Source of the DNA: Flavobacterium sp. 245
Lineage (GTDB): Bacteria > Bacteroidota > Bacteroidia > Flavobacteriales > Flavobacteriaceae
Direction: 5' to 3'
Length of the DNA: 64,000 nucleotides
Assembly: GCF_004362055.1 (NCBI RefSeq)
Contig: NZ_SNXB01000002.1
Span: 62,001 to 126,000 of the forward strand
Shown here: positions 52,034 through 61,078 of the stretch, piece after piece
Numbering within the stretch: the first letter of the stretch is position 1
Layout of the letters: each line of letters begins with the position of its first letter
The notes under the pieces: model-generated
What the model was told of the DNA's origin: nothing
The model's input: the letters and a program-made list of their open reading frames with translations, nothing else
The model's database searches: none
Position numbers and translations under genes: made by a program

Positions 52034-53185
52034 ATGAAGAAAAAACTAATAACTCTTTTATTTCTATTTACAGTTATAAATATTTTTGGACAAGCGCCAA
52101 CACTTACTGACGCAGTCTCTAATAAAGTTTTAAGACCGCTTAAAAAAGTGCCTTTAGACGAAGCGTCAATTCTAATTTATGACTATGACGGATCTCTTTT
52201 TTCGTATGATTTAGAATCTGAACAAATTGGTTGGACTGTAAAAGCTACAGATGCCTTTACTGAAATGTGCGCAAACCTGGTAACGCTGCATGACGGCATT
52301 GTGTATGTTCCGTTCATTAACGGTGAAATTTTTGCAGTTGACAACCAAACCGGGGATATTTTTTGGAAATCAAGATTAGGCAATAGTACAGATCAAATTG
52401 TACTGAAAAATCAAGTTCCAATCATCAATAATGGAAAACTTTATATAACTGCTCAAAATGGCAATATATACGCCCTTAACACTAAAGATGGAAGTTTAGC
52501 ATGGAGCTATAAGCTAGATTCCACTAATAATGATATTCCGGTTCTTTATCTTAACAACAAAATTTTTGCTCAAAGCGCGTCCAGCTTATATAGTTTTGAT
52601 GCAAATACAGGAAAAGTTCTTGCCCAAAAAACCTTTGAAGTACCAATGTACGGAAAACCTGCAACTGATGGAGAAAATGTATTTATAGCAAATGAAAAAG
52701 ATGTGCTTTATGCCTTGAGCCCAGATAAATTAGATATTTTGTGGCAGTTTAAATTAGATGAAAATCAGTTCAATGTAAAGGAGCGTATATTCTGTAAAGA
52801 CAAAAAAGTATATTTTGCAGCACAAGGAACAACAGTTTCTACTTTATATGCGGTTGATTCAAAAACCGGAACTCAAATATGGAGAAGGGATTTTAAAGAT
52901 GATAATATTGAATACATTACAGAGGATAATGATAATATCTGGGGATATACACGTAAAAAGAAACTTTTTCAAATTGACATAACAAATGGCGAAATAGCAT
53001 TTGAAATTAAATTAACTACTATGCCTATTTCAAATATTGAGTTTCCTGTTGACGATACTATCTTTTACTATTGTGATGCCGGCTTGATTAAATTTGATTT
53101 AAATACAAAAGACGAAGACATGTATTATATGCGAACTTCTCTTAAAGACGATGTTTACAGTGCTTATTTAAAGATAATTAAATAA
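52034..53185 (+). CDS. Exported PQQ-type beta-propeller protein
   Basis: A 383-residue secreted protein with signal peptide (1-19, ending IFGQ). The rest consists of repeated PQQ/BamB-like blades such as AVDNQTGDIFWKSRLG, ALNTKDGSLAWSYKL, SFDANTGKVLAQ, AVDSKTGTQIWRRDF and IDITNGEIAFEI, giving about seven blades. No dehydrogenase residues are seen, so it is more likely a binding or scaffold propeller than a quinoprotein enzyme. It is monocistronic, ended by the terminator at 53190. Confidence 0.85.
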   Translation: MKKKLITLLFLFTVINIFGQAPTLTDAVSNKVLRPLKKVPLDEASILIYDYDGSLFSYDLESEQIGWTVKATDAFTEMCANLVTLHDGIVYVPFINGEIFAVDNQTGDIFWKSRLGNSTDQIVLKNQVPIINNGKLYITAQNGNIYALNTKDGSLAWSYKLDSTNNDIPVLYLNNKIFAQSASSLYSFDANTGKVLAQKTFEVPMYGKPATDGENVFIANEKDVLYALSPDKLDILWQFKLDENQFNVKERIFCKDKKVYFAAQGTTVSTLYAVDSKTGTQIWRRDFKDDNIEYITEDNDNIWGYTRKKKLFQIDITNGEIAFEIKLTTMPISNIEFPVDDTIFYYCDAGLIKFDLNTKDEDMYYMRTSLKDDVYSAYLKIIK

Positions 53186-53189
53186 AAAG

Positions 53190-53221
53190 AAGCCTTCTCA
53201 CAACAGAGAAGGCTTTTTTCT
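53190..53221. terminator. Terminator after the propeller gene
   Basis: aagccttctc/gagaaggctt with a 6-base loop is followed by TTTTTC. It lies between convergent genes. Confidence 0.8.
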
Positions 53222-53252
53222 TTCTATCAGTTTGCATTGATTTAAAATTGCT

Positions 53253-54098
53253 TTATTTTTCACCATAGATAACCCAGGTACTTGAATCAATAACAACATT
53301 TCCATCGGGATATTTTTCATTTACTTTGGCATAGGTTTCCGTTTTTATTTTTTCATTCATTTCATCACTGGCAGAATCAAGGGCCGCTACAATTGGAGCT
53401 GCGACTTCTGTTAACATTCCCCAGTAAGCGTCTACAGTTTTACAATTTAGTTTTCCTGTTACTTCAACCTGAGAAATGTTTTTCAAGCCAGCTTTAGAAA
53501 ATATATTTGAAATAAAGCCATCTTCAGCACAACGAAATATACCAGGCGAACCGGGAGGCGGTGGCAGAAGCTCCAGATTTTTATTAATTGTTCCCATTGT
53601 AGCTGTAATCCAGAAGTTTTTTTCAGGAATATTCCAAACTGCTGTTGCTATTTTTCCGCCAGGCTTAAGAACGCGAACCATTTCATTGGCCGCTAATTGC
53701 ATATCAGGAAAAAACATAAATCCAAATCGGCAACTTATCGCATCAAATGTATTATCTGGAAAGGGTAGCTCGCATACATCGCACGCAACAGTTTCAACGT
53801 TTGTAAGTCCTTTTAAAAGGGCATTTTCATGTGCGATTTTCAGCATATCTTCAGCGAGGTCAGTAATTACAACCTTGCCATCAGGCAATTTTCCTGCAAT
53901 TGTCAGTCCGGGTTCTCCCGTGCCAGAAGCAATATCAAGAACATAATCATTGCCTTTTGGATTAAGTAATCGAATTATTTCATCTCCCATTGGTTTAAAA
54001 AAATCCATTACAAGGTCATCCCATTTCTTCCAGCCTCCAGAAAACTTGTTCCAAGATTGCTTTTGCTGATCGCGAATTTCTTCTAAGTGTGGTTCCAT
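53253..54098 (-). CDS. Class I SAM-dependent methyltransferase, UbiE-like
   Basis: A 281-residue methyltransferase with the SAM motif VLDIASGTGEPGLTIAG (about residues 53-69), motif II VVITDLAEDMLKIAHENA, motif III FDAISCRFGFMFFPD, and RVLKPGGKIATAVW. The ubiquinone/menaquinone methyltransferase pattern is similar but the fit is general; substrate unknown. The N-terminal helix LEEIRDQQKQSWNKFSGGWK is typical of small-molecule methyltransferases. No partner gene is adjacent on this strand. Confidence 0.85.
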   Translation of the reverse strand: MEPHLEEIRDQQKQSWNKFSGGWKKWDDLVMDFFKPMGDEIIRLLNPKGNDYVLDIASGTGEPGLTIAGKLPDGKVVITDLAEDMLKIAHENALLKGLTNVETVACDVCELPFPDNTFDAISCRFGFMFFPDMQLAANEMVRVLKPGGKIATAVWNIPEKNFWITATMGTINKNLELLPPPPGSPGIFRCAEDGFISNIFSKAGLKNISQVEVTGKLNCKTVDAYWGMLTEVAAPIVAALDSASDEMNEKIKTETYAKVNEKYPDGNVVIDSSTWVIYGEK

Positions 54099-54368
54099 TT
54101 TCTCTAATTTTGATGGTTTATAATTGTTTTTGTTTGTTCTAAAGTTAGAGGAGGGGCCAAACTGTTTTATACCAAATTAAAAAATAGAGAAGTAAGTCGA
54201 AATGAGCGTGTGTATCCTTGGTATAAATTGATATTTTTCAACACGCTAATATAATGATTTAAAAATATAAATAATTGATTTTTAGGTGATTAATTATTGT
54301 TTTACTAATTAAAACCGTTACATGGAATGGTGAAAAAGAAAAACAAAATCAGTGTAATTTATAAATTC

Positions 54369-54396
54369 TTGAAACCAAATGATTTTGCTAGATTTG
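54369..54396 (+). promoter_or_regulatory. Promoter of the ChrB-AraC fusion gene
   Basis: TTG (54369-54371), 17 bases, TAGATTTG (54389-54396), a fit to the Bacteroidota promoter pattern, ending 27 bases before the ATG at 54424. The rest of the 54099-54423 gap contains no gene that I can support. Confidence 0.6.
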
Positions 54397-54423
54397 AATA
54401 TCAAAATCCTAAAGATTTAAAAA

Positions 54424-55290
54424 ATGAAATGGATTACCAGAGAACGACCAAAAATAGATCGAATTGCATGTCCTTGGCTAATAAAAAAGTTTGTTGACAA
54501 TGAAGCTGAATTCATTTATGTTCCATTTAATGAAGTTTTAGAAAAAGCAAAAGAATTAAATGCTACACCGTTTGATATTCCGAATGTGGAATTTACGCAC
54601 TATGACGATCAAAGCACATTTGATTATATTGTGAAAAAATATGAAATTAACGATCCCGCAATTTCAATAATAGCTCGAATTGTGCGTGGCGCAGATACAG
54701 ACAGACATGATATTGCAAAAGAATCGGCGGGGCTTTGGGCAATTTCGGCCGGACTTTCTTATAATATTACCGACGATTATAAACTACTGGAAACAGGAGT
54801 AATTGTCTACGATGCCTTATACAGCTGGGCAACACACCTTTTTAAACAAAATCATCTGCAAAACAGTCCTTTTGAAAATTTATTGCATGAAGTATATAAT
54901 AAATTCTTGAAAGACAAGAAGTCTGGAGTAAAAACGCCGGCTTGGGTTAAAGATTTAAAAGAAATTATTCAAGATCAAATTGATGCGCAGTTTGCATTTG
55001 ATTTGAAGAAAATTTCTAACGAATTAGATTTAAATCCGTCTTATTTATCACGAGAATTTTCGAAGCATTTTGAAGATTTGAATTTTGGCGAATATGTGAG
55101 AAAGTTACGCATCGAAAAAGCAATTGTTCTCATTTCAAATTCTTCACATTCATTAACTGAAATTGCTTACATGACTGGATTTTCAGATCAAAGTCATTTT
55201 ACTAGAATTTTTAAAGCGCATACGGGGAAAAACCCTTCGTCGTATCGAAAAAAAAACAATAAAAGTAATCCAGATACAAAAGGTAAATAA
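54424..55290 (+). CDS. Chromate-resistance (ChrB-like) domain fused to AraC-type DNA-binding domain
   Basis: A 288-residue two-domain regulator. Residues 1 to about 145 match the ChrB C-terminal domain: MKWITRERPKIDRIACPWLI, EFTHYDDQSTFDYIVKKY, IVRGADTDRHDIAKESAGLW, with possible metal or chromate ligands Cys17, His58 and the His in DRHD. Residues about 185-285 form an AraC helix-turn-helix pair (ISNELDLNPSYLSREFSKHF; LTEIAYMTGFSDQSHFTRIF). This suggests a sensor that binds an oxyanion or metal and switches transcription. Its target is unknown; the next gene encodes an exported barrel-like protein. Confidence 0.85.
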   Translation: MKWITRERPKIDRIACPWLIKKFVDNEAEFIYVPFNEVLEKAKELNATPFDIPNVEFTHYDDQSTFDYIVKKYEINDPAISIIARIVRGADTDRHDIAKESAGLWAISAGLSYNITDDYKLLETGVIVYDALYSWATHLFKQNHLQNSPFENLLHEVYNKFLKDKKSGVKTPAWVKDLKEIIQDQIDAQFAFDLKKISNELDLNPSYLSREFSKHFEDLNFGEYVRKLRIEKAIVLISNSSHSLTEIAYMTGFSDQSHFTRIFKAHTGKNPSSYRKKNNKSNPDTKGK

Positions 55291-55349
55291 GATTCTATTT
55301 TGCTGCATCATTGAAATTTAGTTTTGTAGTTATAATTAAAACTAAACCA

Positions 55350-55847
55350 ATGTATTCAAAATTAATCTTTCTATTTACCGTATTATTATCAAGTATAAAT
55401 ATCTCAGCACAAACCACTTATCCTAAAATAACAGGTTATTTTGGCATTATGCATCCAATTGTAACTTTCAGCAGTGATGAAACAACAGTAAATTTTAGAG
55501 ATTATTATGCTGTAGGTTTTCCAACGGGAATTAATATTTGGAAAAATCAAAAAATTGGATTTTCGTTTGAAATGGTTCCAAATATAAAAGACGACAACGG
55601 TACCAGCAAAGTAACTAATTTGTTATTTCATCCGGGAGTTTTGGTCGCATTAGGAAATGGCTACACATTTGCAGGAAGAGTCGCGTTTGAAACAAGCGGA
55701 AGATATGGCTTTACACCAGTTTTTAATAAAACGTTTTTTAAAACCAGCAGTTGCAGTTACTACGCGGCCGTGCCTTTGCCTGTTCGTTTTGGTAATGATC
55801 ATCCGAGCACTTTTACTATAGGTTTTCAATTTGGAATTGCTTTCTAA
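55350..55847 (+). CDS. Exported beta-rich protein, possibly an outer-membrane barrel
   Basis: From the Met at 55350 (MYSKLIFLFTVLLSSINISA) the protein has 165 residues with a signal peptide ending at about residue 21. The mature part has alternating amphipathic strands and ends FTIGFQFGIAF, with a terminal Phe as in outer-membrane barrels. The Met at 55311 would place extra residues before the signal sequence and is rejected. It follows the ChrB-AraC gene by about 60 bases and may be co-regulated. Function unknown. Confidence 0.7.
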   Translation: MYSKLIFLFTVLLSSINISAQTTYPKITGYFGIMHPIVTFSSDETTVNFRDYYAVGFPTGINIWKNQKIGFSFEMVPNIKDDNGTSKVTNLLFHPGVLVALGNGYTFAGRVAFETSGRYGFTPVFNKTFFKTSSCSYYAAVPLPVRFGNDHPSTFTIGFQFGIAF

Positions 55848-55857
55848 GACTATTGTT

Positions 55858-56472
55858 TTACGTCTTTGAAATTTTCTTAGCCAATACAACCCAATCTCGA
55901 GTGGTATTTTCTTCAACAAAATTTTCGATTTCGTATTCTAATTCAAAACCTAAATCTGTCATTAATTCCAAAACACTATTTCTTGACAAACAACTGTAAT
56001 AAAAGGGTTCTCCAAACATCTTGTCCATATGTTCATCTTCTTTTTTTCCGTGAGTAAAAAGAAAATAGCTATTTGGTAATAGTAAATCATAAATTTTTGA
56101 ATAAAGTTCTTTCTGACGCTCCTTCGGAAAATGAAAGAGTGAATCCCAAGCAACTATTCCGTCAAATTTTTTATCAGTTTCAAAATCAAAGAAATCTGAG
56201 ACAATGAACTGGGAGTTTTTAATTTCTTGTGATTTTGCAATTTCAATCATCTTTTCAGAAAAATCTATTCCAATTATAGAATAATTATTTTCGGAAAAAT
56301 ATTTTGCAATTGGATTTCCGGAGCCACATCCAATATCAAGAATATCTCCGTTTGGTTTAATCTTTTCTAAAAAATCTATAATTGGTTTATTTACGGCCGA
56401 ATTATTTCTGATTTTTGCCCAATCATCAACAATTTTGTTATACGATTTTTTATTTATAGATGCATTTTCCAT
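55858..56472 (-). CDS. Class I SAM-dependent methyltransferase
   Basis: A 204-residue methyltransferase with the SAM-binding motif ILDIGCGSGNPIAKYF (about residues 44-59), acidic strand IIGIDFSEKMIEIAKSQ, and FDGIVAWDSLFHFPKE, LLLPNSYFLFTHGKKE. Resembles small-molecule or tellurite-type methyltransferases in length. The substrate is open. It follows the VOC gene on the same strand with a gap of 38 bases. Confidence 0.85.
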   Translation of the reverse strand: MENASINKKSYNKIVDDWAKIRNNSAVNKPIIDFLEKIKPNGDILDIGCGSGNPIAKYFSENNYSIIGIDFSEKMIEIAKSQEIKNSQFIVSDFFDFETDKKFDGIVAWDSLFHFPKERQKELYSKIYDLLLPNSYFLFTHGKKEDEHMDKMFGEPFYYSCLSRNSVLELMTDLGFELEYEIENFVEENTTRDWVVLAKKISKT

Positions 56473-56510
56473 TATTCTAAAACTTTCTTCGGACTCATTT
56501 TATATTTGAT

Positions 56511-56921
56511 TTAATAGATAGGTTCCCAAAGTTCAATTTTATTGCCATCGGCGTCCATTATATGCACAAATCTGCCATAATCATATGTGACGATATCATC
56601 TAAGACAGTTACGCCATTCTCTTTAAGCTGTTTTATTAAAGCTTCAATATTTTGCACTCTGTAATTAATCATGAATTCTTTTTTTGAAGGCGAAAAATAG
56701 TCATCATTTTTTTTGAAAGGGCTCCATTGAAGCGCTTCTTTTAAATCAGGATTATTAATATTTCTCGATTCAAATGTCGAGCCCCAGTCATTAACGTCAA
56801 GCCCTAAATTTTTGGAATACCATTCTCGTGTTTCTTTTGGGTTTTCTGTAAAAAAGAAAATACCTCCAATTCCAGTTACTTTTGGAACTGTATTGTCATG
56901 TTGTTTATTTGAGTCTTCCAT
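56511..56921 (-). CDS. VOC-family (glyoxalase/bleomycin-resistance-like) protein
   Basis: A 136-residue protein with the paired beta-alpha-beta-beta-beta units of the VOC fold: GIGGIFFFTENPKETREWYS at the start, LDVNDWGSTFESRN, and the terminal FVHIMDADGNKIELWEPI holding the conserved metal-ligand Glu. VOC members include glyoxalases, dioxygenases and drug-binding proteins. No substrate can be assigned. Probably in an operon with the downstream methyltransferase. Confidence 0.87.
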   Translation of the reverse strand: MEDSNKQHDNTVPKVTGIGGIFFFTENPKETREWYSKNLGLDVNDWGSTFESRNINNPDLKEALQWSPFKKNDDYFSPSKKEFMINYRVQNIEALIKQLKENGVTVLDDIVTYDYGRFVHIMDADGNKIELWEPIY

Positions 56922-57057
56922 ATTTTTTTGGTTTTAAAAATTTAAATATACTAAAAATGCACTTTGCATAAAAACTAAAAGCTTTCTTAAATTGATTTGA
57001 AAATATTGTTAGTTGTTGTAAATTAGCTAGATACGACAATTTTTTAAAATTTAAATT

Positions 57058-57501
57058 ATGAAAACACATCATATAATCGCCACATTATTATTCACTTTTG
57101 TAATATCGGCCAGCGCTCAAAAAAAAATCGAAACTTCTGAATTGCCAAAACCGGCGCAAGAATTTCTTCAAAAACATTTTAGTTATACAACTGTAGATAT
57201 AGCAAAAAAAGATGCAGAACACGGCGAAAAAGGGTACGAAGTCAAATTGAAAGACGGAACCGAAGTCGAATTCTGGAAAGATGGTTCCTATCGAGAAGTT
57301 GATGGAGGAAATAATCCAATTCCAACCGATTATATTGCACCAAATATTAAAGATTATATTTCAAAGAATTATCCTAACGAAAAAATCACACACATTGATT
57401 ACGGACATAAAGATGTCGATGTCGATTTAACAAACCAAATTGATTTAGAATTTTCTAAAGACGGAAAAATTCTAAAAGACAAAAACAATAACATTAAATA
57501 A
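57058..57501 (+). CDS. Exported PepSY-like (DUF2874) protein
   Basis: A 147-residue protein with a signal peptide (1-20, ending SASAQ) and a PepSY-like fold repeated twice: LPKPAQEFLQKHF with YEVKLKDGTEVEFWKDG, and IAPNIKDYISKNYPNEKI with VDLTNQIDLEFSKDGK. Such proteins are common in Bacteroidota envelopes and probably bind or inhibit something in the periplasm. It is transcribed alone and followed by a terminator. Confidence 0.85.
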   Translation: MKTHHIIATLLFTFVISASAQKKIETSELPKPAQEFLQKHFSYTTVDIAKKDAEHGEKGYEVKLKDGTEVEFWKDGSYREVDGGNNPIPTDYIAPNIKDYISKNYPNEKITHIDYGHKDVDVDLTNQIDLEFSKDGKILKDKNNNIK

Positions 57502-57511
57502 TTCTCGTTTT

Positions 57512-57552
57512 AAAAGCTCCAGAACATCTTGCTTTTGGAGCTTTTTTTCTGT
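57512..57552 (+). terminator. Terminator after the PepSY-like gene
   Basis: aaaagctcca pairs with tggagctttt around a 14-base loop, followed by a T-run (tttttct). Confidence 0.7.
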
Positions 57553-57777
57553 TTTTTGAGTATAAACTTTTCACAACTGTATAAAGTTTATACATTTTAT
57601 TTTTAGCTCAATTTTGCTAAACTCCTCAGTATCAATTTTTCATTAATTATGGCACGGCGCTTGTAAAAATGGTTGTGATCAATTCTATGTTTTAACTTTT
57701 TCGCCTTTTTTCTAAGCGAAGTAAAACCAAGAAAGAATTACTCTAAAAGCCATTTTAAAATTAAAGCAATAGCCTCA

Positions 57778-59229
57778 ATGAAAAGCGAAACAATTATTTC
57801 AGAACAATTTTATTCTTCAGATAAAACTTTAAACAGAAAAGAAAAAACAGCAAAAAGTTCCAATTTTATTTCTAAAATCCAATTCTTAAAAAACTCCACA
57901 CAAAAAACAGCAACACCTTTGGGTTCTCTTGTACTTGCAGGTACTTTTTTATTGATGTTTGGAGGTGCGTTTGTGGTTTATAACCTGCAATCCGATTTTG
58001 ATCAATTTCAAATCGACCGAATAAACTCAAGCTGGGGACTTCCATTCTTGATTTTAGCTACAGCCTTATTCTTTTTTCAAACGGGATCATTTTTATACAA
58101 TTTGTATCTCTACTTTAATTACAAGCCAATTGAATCCGTTTCAGATGATTTGCTTCCTACATGTACCGTAATTGTTCCTGCTTATAACGAAGGAAAATTA
58201 GTTTGGGAAACCTTATTAAGTTTAGCAGACAGCGATTTTCCTGAACAAAAACTTCAAATACTTGCCATTGACGATGGAAGCAAAGATGATACTTGGTACT
58301 GGATGCAACAGGCAAAAGTAAAACTTGGAGATCGTTTGTCAATTTACCAACAGCCAGAAAACAAAGGAAAACGCCACGCTTTACACCGCGGATTCGAACT
58401 TGGAAATGGTGAAATTTTTGTAACTGTCGACAGCGATTCTATAGTTAAAAAAGATACTTTACGAAACCTTGTGAGTCCGTTTGTTGTGGATGAAAAATGT
58501 GGTGCAGTTGCCGGAAATGTTCATGTTTTGAACAATAAAAAAGCCTTGTTGCCAAAAATGCTTAATGTAAGTTTTGTAATGAGTTTTGAATTTATGCGTT
58601 CGGCAGAAAGTATGCTGGGATCAGTTTTGTGTACGCCAGGTGCCGCTGCAGCTTATAAAAGAGATGCTGTATTTGAATGCCTGCCAGAATGGATCAATCA
58701 GACTTTTATGGGACAACCTTCAGATATTGGTGAAGACCGAGCAATGACAAACATGATTTTAAAACAAGGATTACATGTTTTGTTCCAAAGAAACGCCTAT
58801 GTATTGACAAACGTTCCAGAAGAATATAAAGGTTTGTACAAAATGTTTATCAGATGGGGCAGAAGCAATGTACGCGAGAACATTATGATGGCACAATATG
58901 TTTTTAAAGATTTTAGAAATGAGTCTAAATTTGGTGCAAGACTTTTATTTTTAAACCAATCTTTAAAAATTGTTATGGCTTATCCGTTCTTATTATTTAT
59001 GTTGTTTTTTATAGCAGTTCATCCGGTTTTGTTTTTTAGTTCTACACTTTTAAGCATTTTGATTGTGTCAACATTTTCAGTGTTGTTTTATGCTAAAAGA
59101 TATAGTTTTACAGATGCATTTTGGGCTTATTCCTATAGTATTTTTTATACTTTCAGTTTGTTTTGGATAACACCATATGCAATTGCAACTGCCAATAAAA
59201 AAGGCTGGCTAACTCGTGGTTTGTCATAA
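57778..59229 (+). CDS. Family 2 glycosyltransferase, processive polysaccharide synthase type
   Basis: A 483-residue membrane glycosyltransferase. The N-terminal 40 residues are polar; two transmembrane helices follow, then the GT-A domain with TVIVPAYNEGKLVWETLLSL, IDDGSKDDTWYWM, TVDSDS (DxD), GEDRAMTNMIL (acid) and a QxxRW-like FIRWGRSNVREN; three or more C-terminal helices follow. This is the layout of chitin, hyaluronan, NodC and cellulose synthases. The polymer produced is unknown. No partner genes for export are next to it. Confidence 0.88.
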   Translation: MKSETIISEQFYSSDKTLNRKEKTAKSSNFISKIQFLKNSTQKTATPLGSLVLAGTFLLMFGGAFVVYNLQSDFDQFQIDRINSSWGLPFLILATALFFFQTGSFLYNLYLYFNYKPIESVSDDLLPTCTVIVPAYNEGKLVWETLLSLADSDFPEQKLQILAIDDGSKDDTWYWMQQAKVKLGDRLSIYQQPENKGKRHALHRGFELGNGEIFVTVDSDSIVKKDTLRNLVSPFVVDEKCGAVAGNVHVLNNKKALLPKMLNVSFVMSFEFMRSAESMLGSVLCTPGAAAAYKRDAVFECLPEWINQTFMGQPSDIGEDRAMTNMILKQGLHVLFQRNAYVLTNVPEEYKGLYKMFIRWGRSNVRENIMMAQYVFKDFRNESKFGARLLFLNQSLKIVMAYPFLLFMLFFIAVHPVLFFSSTLLSILIVSTFSVLFYAKRYSFTDAFWAYSYSIFYTFSLFWITPYAIATANKKGWLTRGLS

Positions 59230-59250
59230 AGCTAATTTTTAATAAAATAG

Positions 59251-59290
59251 AAAAACTCCTAAATTTGAGATTATTTAGGAGTTTTTTTTA
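59251..59290 (+). terminator. Terminator after the glycosyltransferase gene
   Basis: aaaaactcctaaat/atttaggagttttt form a perfect 14-bp stem with an 8-base loop, followed by further T residues. Confidence 0.85.
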
Positions 59291-59331
59291 TTCCTTTAAT
59301 GTGGTTATGTGCTTATTCTCAGCAAAAAAAC

Positions 59332-59706
59332 TTAAATCTTTTTAAGAGTCAGTTTTAATTCATCAGCCTCTAAAGTTAACTGGTCATCAGTAATGGTGCT
59401 AATACAAGGCCATGGAGTTCCCGTTTCATCTTTAATTACGAGGCTTTTTCCTTGCTTTGTCAAGGCATAGGTACCGTCTGTAATTTCTCTAAGTAAAAAT
59501 CCTGTTACATGACCATCTTTAGTAAATGTTAATTGGCCGTTAGCAAGAATTATATTTTTCAATGAATCAGAAAGTGGTTTTTTGTTCGCTTCAACGCTAG
59601 TAACTTTCCAAGAACTTACTAATTCATTCCTTTTTGCCATGGTGCATGAAAGAATTAAAACTGCAGATAATAAAATTCCGAAGACAAATAATTTAGATTT
59701 TTTCAT
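59332..59706 (-). CDS. Small lipocalin-like lipoprotein
   Basis: A 124-residue lipoprotein: the signal sequence ends VLILSC (lipidated Cys21). The mature part opens with LVSSWKVTSVEANKKPLS, then alternating strands (GQLTFTKDGHVTGFLL, DGTYALTKQGKSLVIKDE) that match the lipocalin-like/DUF4923-type small beta barrels of Bacteroidota. The ligand is unknown. Transcribed alone. Confidence 0.75.
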   Translation of the reverse strand: MKKSKLFVFGILLSAVLILSCTMAKRNELVSSWKVTSVEANKKPLSDSLKNIILANGQLTFTKDGHVTGFLLREITDGTYALTKQGKSLVIKDETGTPWPCISTITDDQLTLEADELKLTLKKI

Positions 59707-59930
59707 AATTCTGTGATTAAAAAATTAGACATGAAAAGTTACAAAAAAAATCAATAGTTAAAATATTTATAATCAAATATTTACAAGAGGTATTTAAAAA
59801 AGCAAAAAATACGGTCTGAACTGACGTGTTTTATAACAATCTGAAGATAAGTAAACTACAAAATACTTCATTTAAGAGTTAAAACTGAGATGTAATTTTT
59901 ATATTTGAAATTCCATTTTTAATTTTAATT

Positions 59931-61055
59931 ATGTCAATATTTAAAAAATGTATTTTCTTTTTTGTCGCTTTAGTATTCTTTAGCTGTGGCTCTAAAAAAA
60001 ATGTTTTAGAAAAAGTTTTAGCTTCTGATGACAAAAAGATAAAAGAAGTAATGAAAGATCCAAAGCAATATGAACTGCAAATCATCTACACTCAAATTGT
60101 TAGAAATGAAGGGAAAATTACTTTTAAAGATTATACTTATCATTTAGATGCATCTAATTACTTTTATCCAGCAAGTACCATAAAATTTCCAATCGCAATT
60201 CTAGCGCTTGAAAAATTAAATACGATTGCAAATACATCTGTAAATACCAATTTTACCATTGAAGGAAATTCTGAAAAATTAAAATTTGCAGATGAAATCA
60301 CTAAAGTTTTTGCTGTAAGCGATAATGTGGCCAGCAGTAATTTATTTGAGTTTATAGGTTTTGACTATATCAATCAGAAAATGAAAGAAAAAGGATTAGA
60401 ACCTTTCAAAATCACACACAGACTTTCTGGATCTGAGCCTTCAAATCCTCTTGTAAAATCGGTTACGCTATATAAAGATGACGGATCAACTGAAGTTTTT
60501 CCTTCAAAACTGAACGAAAAAAATACACCGCTAGTTCTTAATAACCTCGTAAAAGGAACTGGTTTTATGAAAGGTGATAAACTTGTAAATGAACCTTTTG
60601 ATTTTTCTAAGAAAAATTATTACCCGTTAGAAACACTTCATAATACATTAAAAAGAATTATTTTTCCAGAAGCTTTTAATGAAAATGAGCGTTTTAAAAT
60701 AACCGATAAAGAACGAGAGTTTATTTTATTTTCGATGCAGAATTTACCTCGAAATGCTGGTTATGACCCAAAAGAGTATTTTGACAGTTATTGTAAATTT
60801 TTAATGTTTGGCGATACAAAAAATCAAATTCCAGAAAACATAAAAATATATAATAAAATTGGTCAAGCATATGGAACCATGACGGAAACAGCTTATATAG
60901 TTGACACCGAAAATAAAGTTGAATTTATGGTTTCAGCAACAATGTTGGTCAATAAAGACGGTATTTTTAATGATAATGTTTATGAATATGATTCGGTTTC
61001 ACTTCCTTTTTTTGCAGCACTTGGGAGGGAACTATATGCAAAATCTAAATTATAG
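59931..61055 (+). CDS. Class A beta-lactamase-like serine hydrolase lipoprotein
   Basis: A 374-residue lipoprotein (lipobox VFFSC, Cys19). The hydrolase domain shows Ser82-x-x-Lys85 (PASTIKFPIAI), Ser130-Asp131-Asn132 (AVSDNVASSN) and a KIG triad (YNKIGQAYG) in place of KTG, the three motifs of penicillin-recognising enzymes. The Glu166 region of true class A lactamases is not clearly recognisable, so it may be a peptidase or esterase rather than a resistance enzyme. TATATTTG at 59900-59907 is a possible -7 box. It is anchored in the periplasm or on the outer membrane. Confidence 0.85.
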   Translation: MSIFKKCIFFFVALVFFSCGSKKNVLEKVLASDDKKIKEVMKDPKQYELQIIYTQIVRNEGKITFKDYTYHLDASNYFYPASTIKFPIAILALEKLNTIANTSVNTNFTIEGNSEKLKFADEITKVFAVSDNVASSNLFEFIGFDYINQKMKEKGLEPFKITHRLSGSEPSNPLVKSVTLYKDDGSTEVFPSKLNEKNTPLVLNNLVKGTGFMKGDKLVNEPFDFSKKNYYPLETLHNTLKRIIFPEAFNENERFKITDKEREFILFSMQNLPRNAGYDPKEYFDSYCKFLMFGDTKNQIPENIKIYNKIGQAYGTMTETAYIVDTENKVEFMVSATMLVNKDGIFNDNVYEYDSVSLPFFAALGRELYAKSKL

Positions 61056-61078
61056 ATCAGGAAATAAACTATGTTATT

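Noticed and set aside
53476..53946. Plus-strand ORF of 156 residues over the UbiE-like gene
   Set aside because: Shadow of a methyltransferase with intact SAM motifs on the other strand.
59931..61055. Calling the serine hydrolase an antibiotic-resistance beta-lactamase
   Set aside because: The SxxK and SDN motifs are present, but the KTG position reads KIG and the Glu166 loop is not recognisable, so only the fold can be supported.
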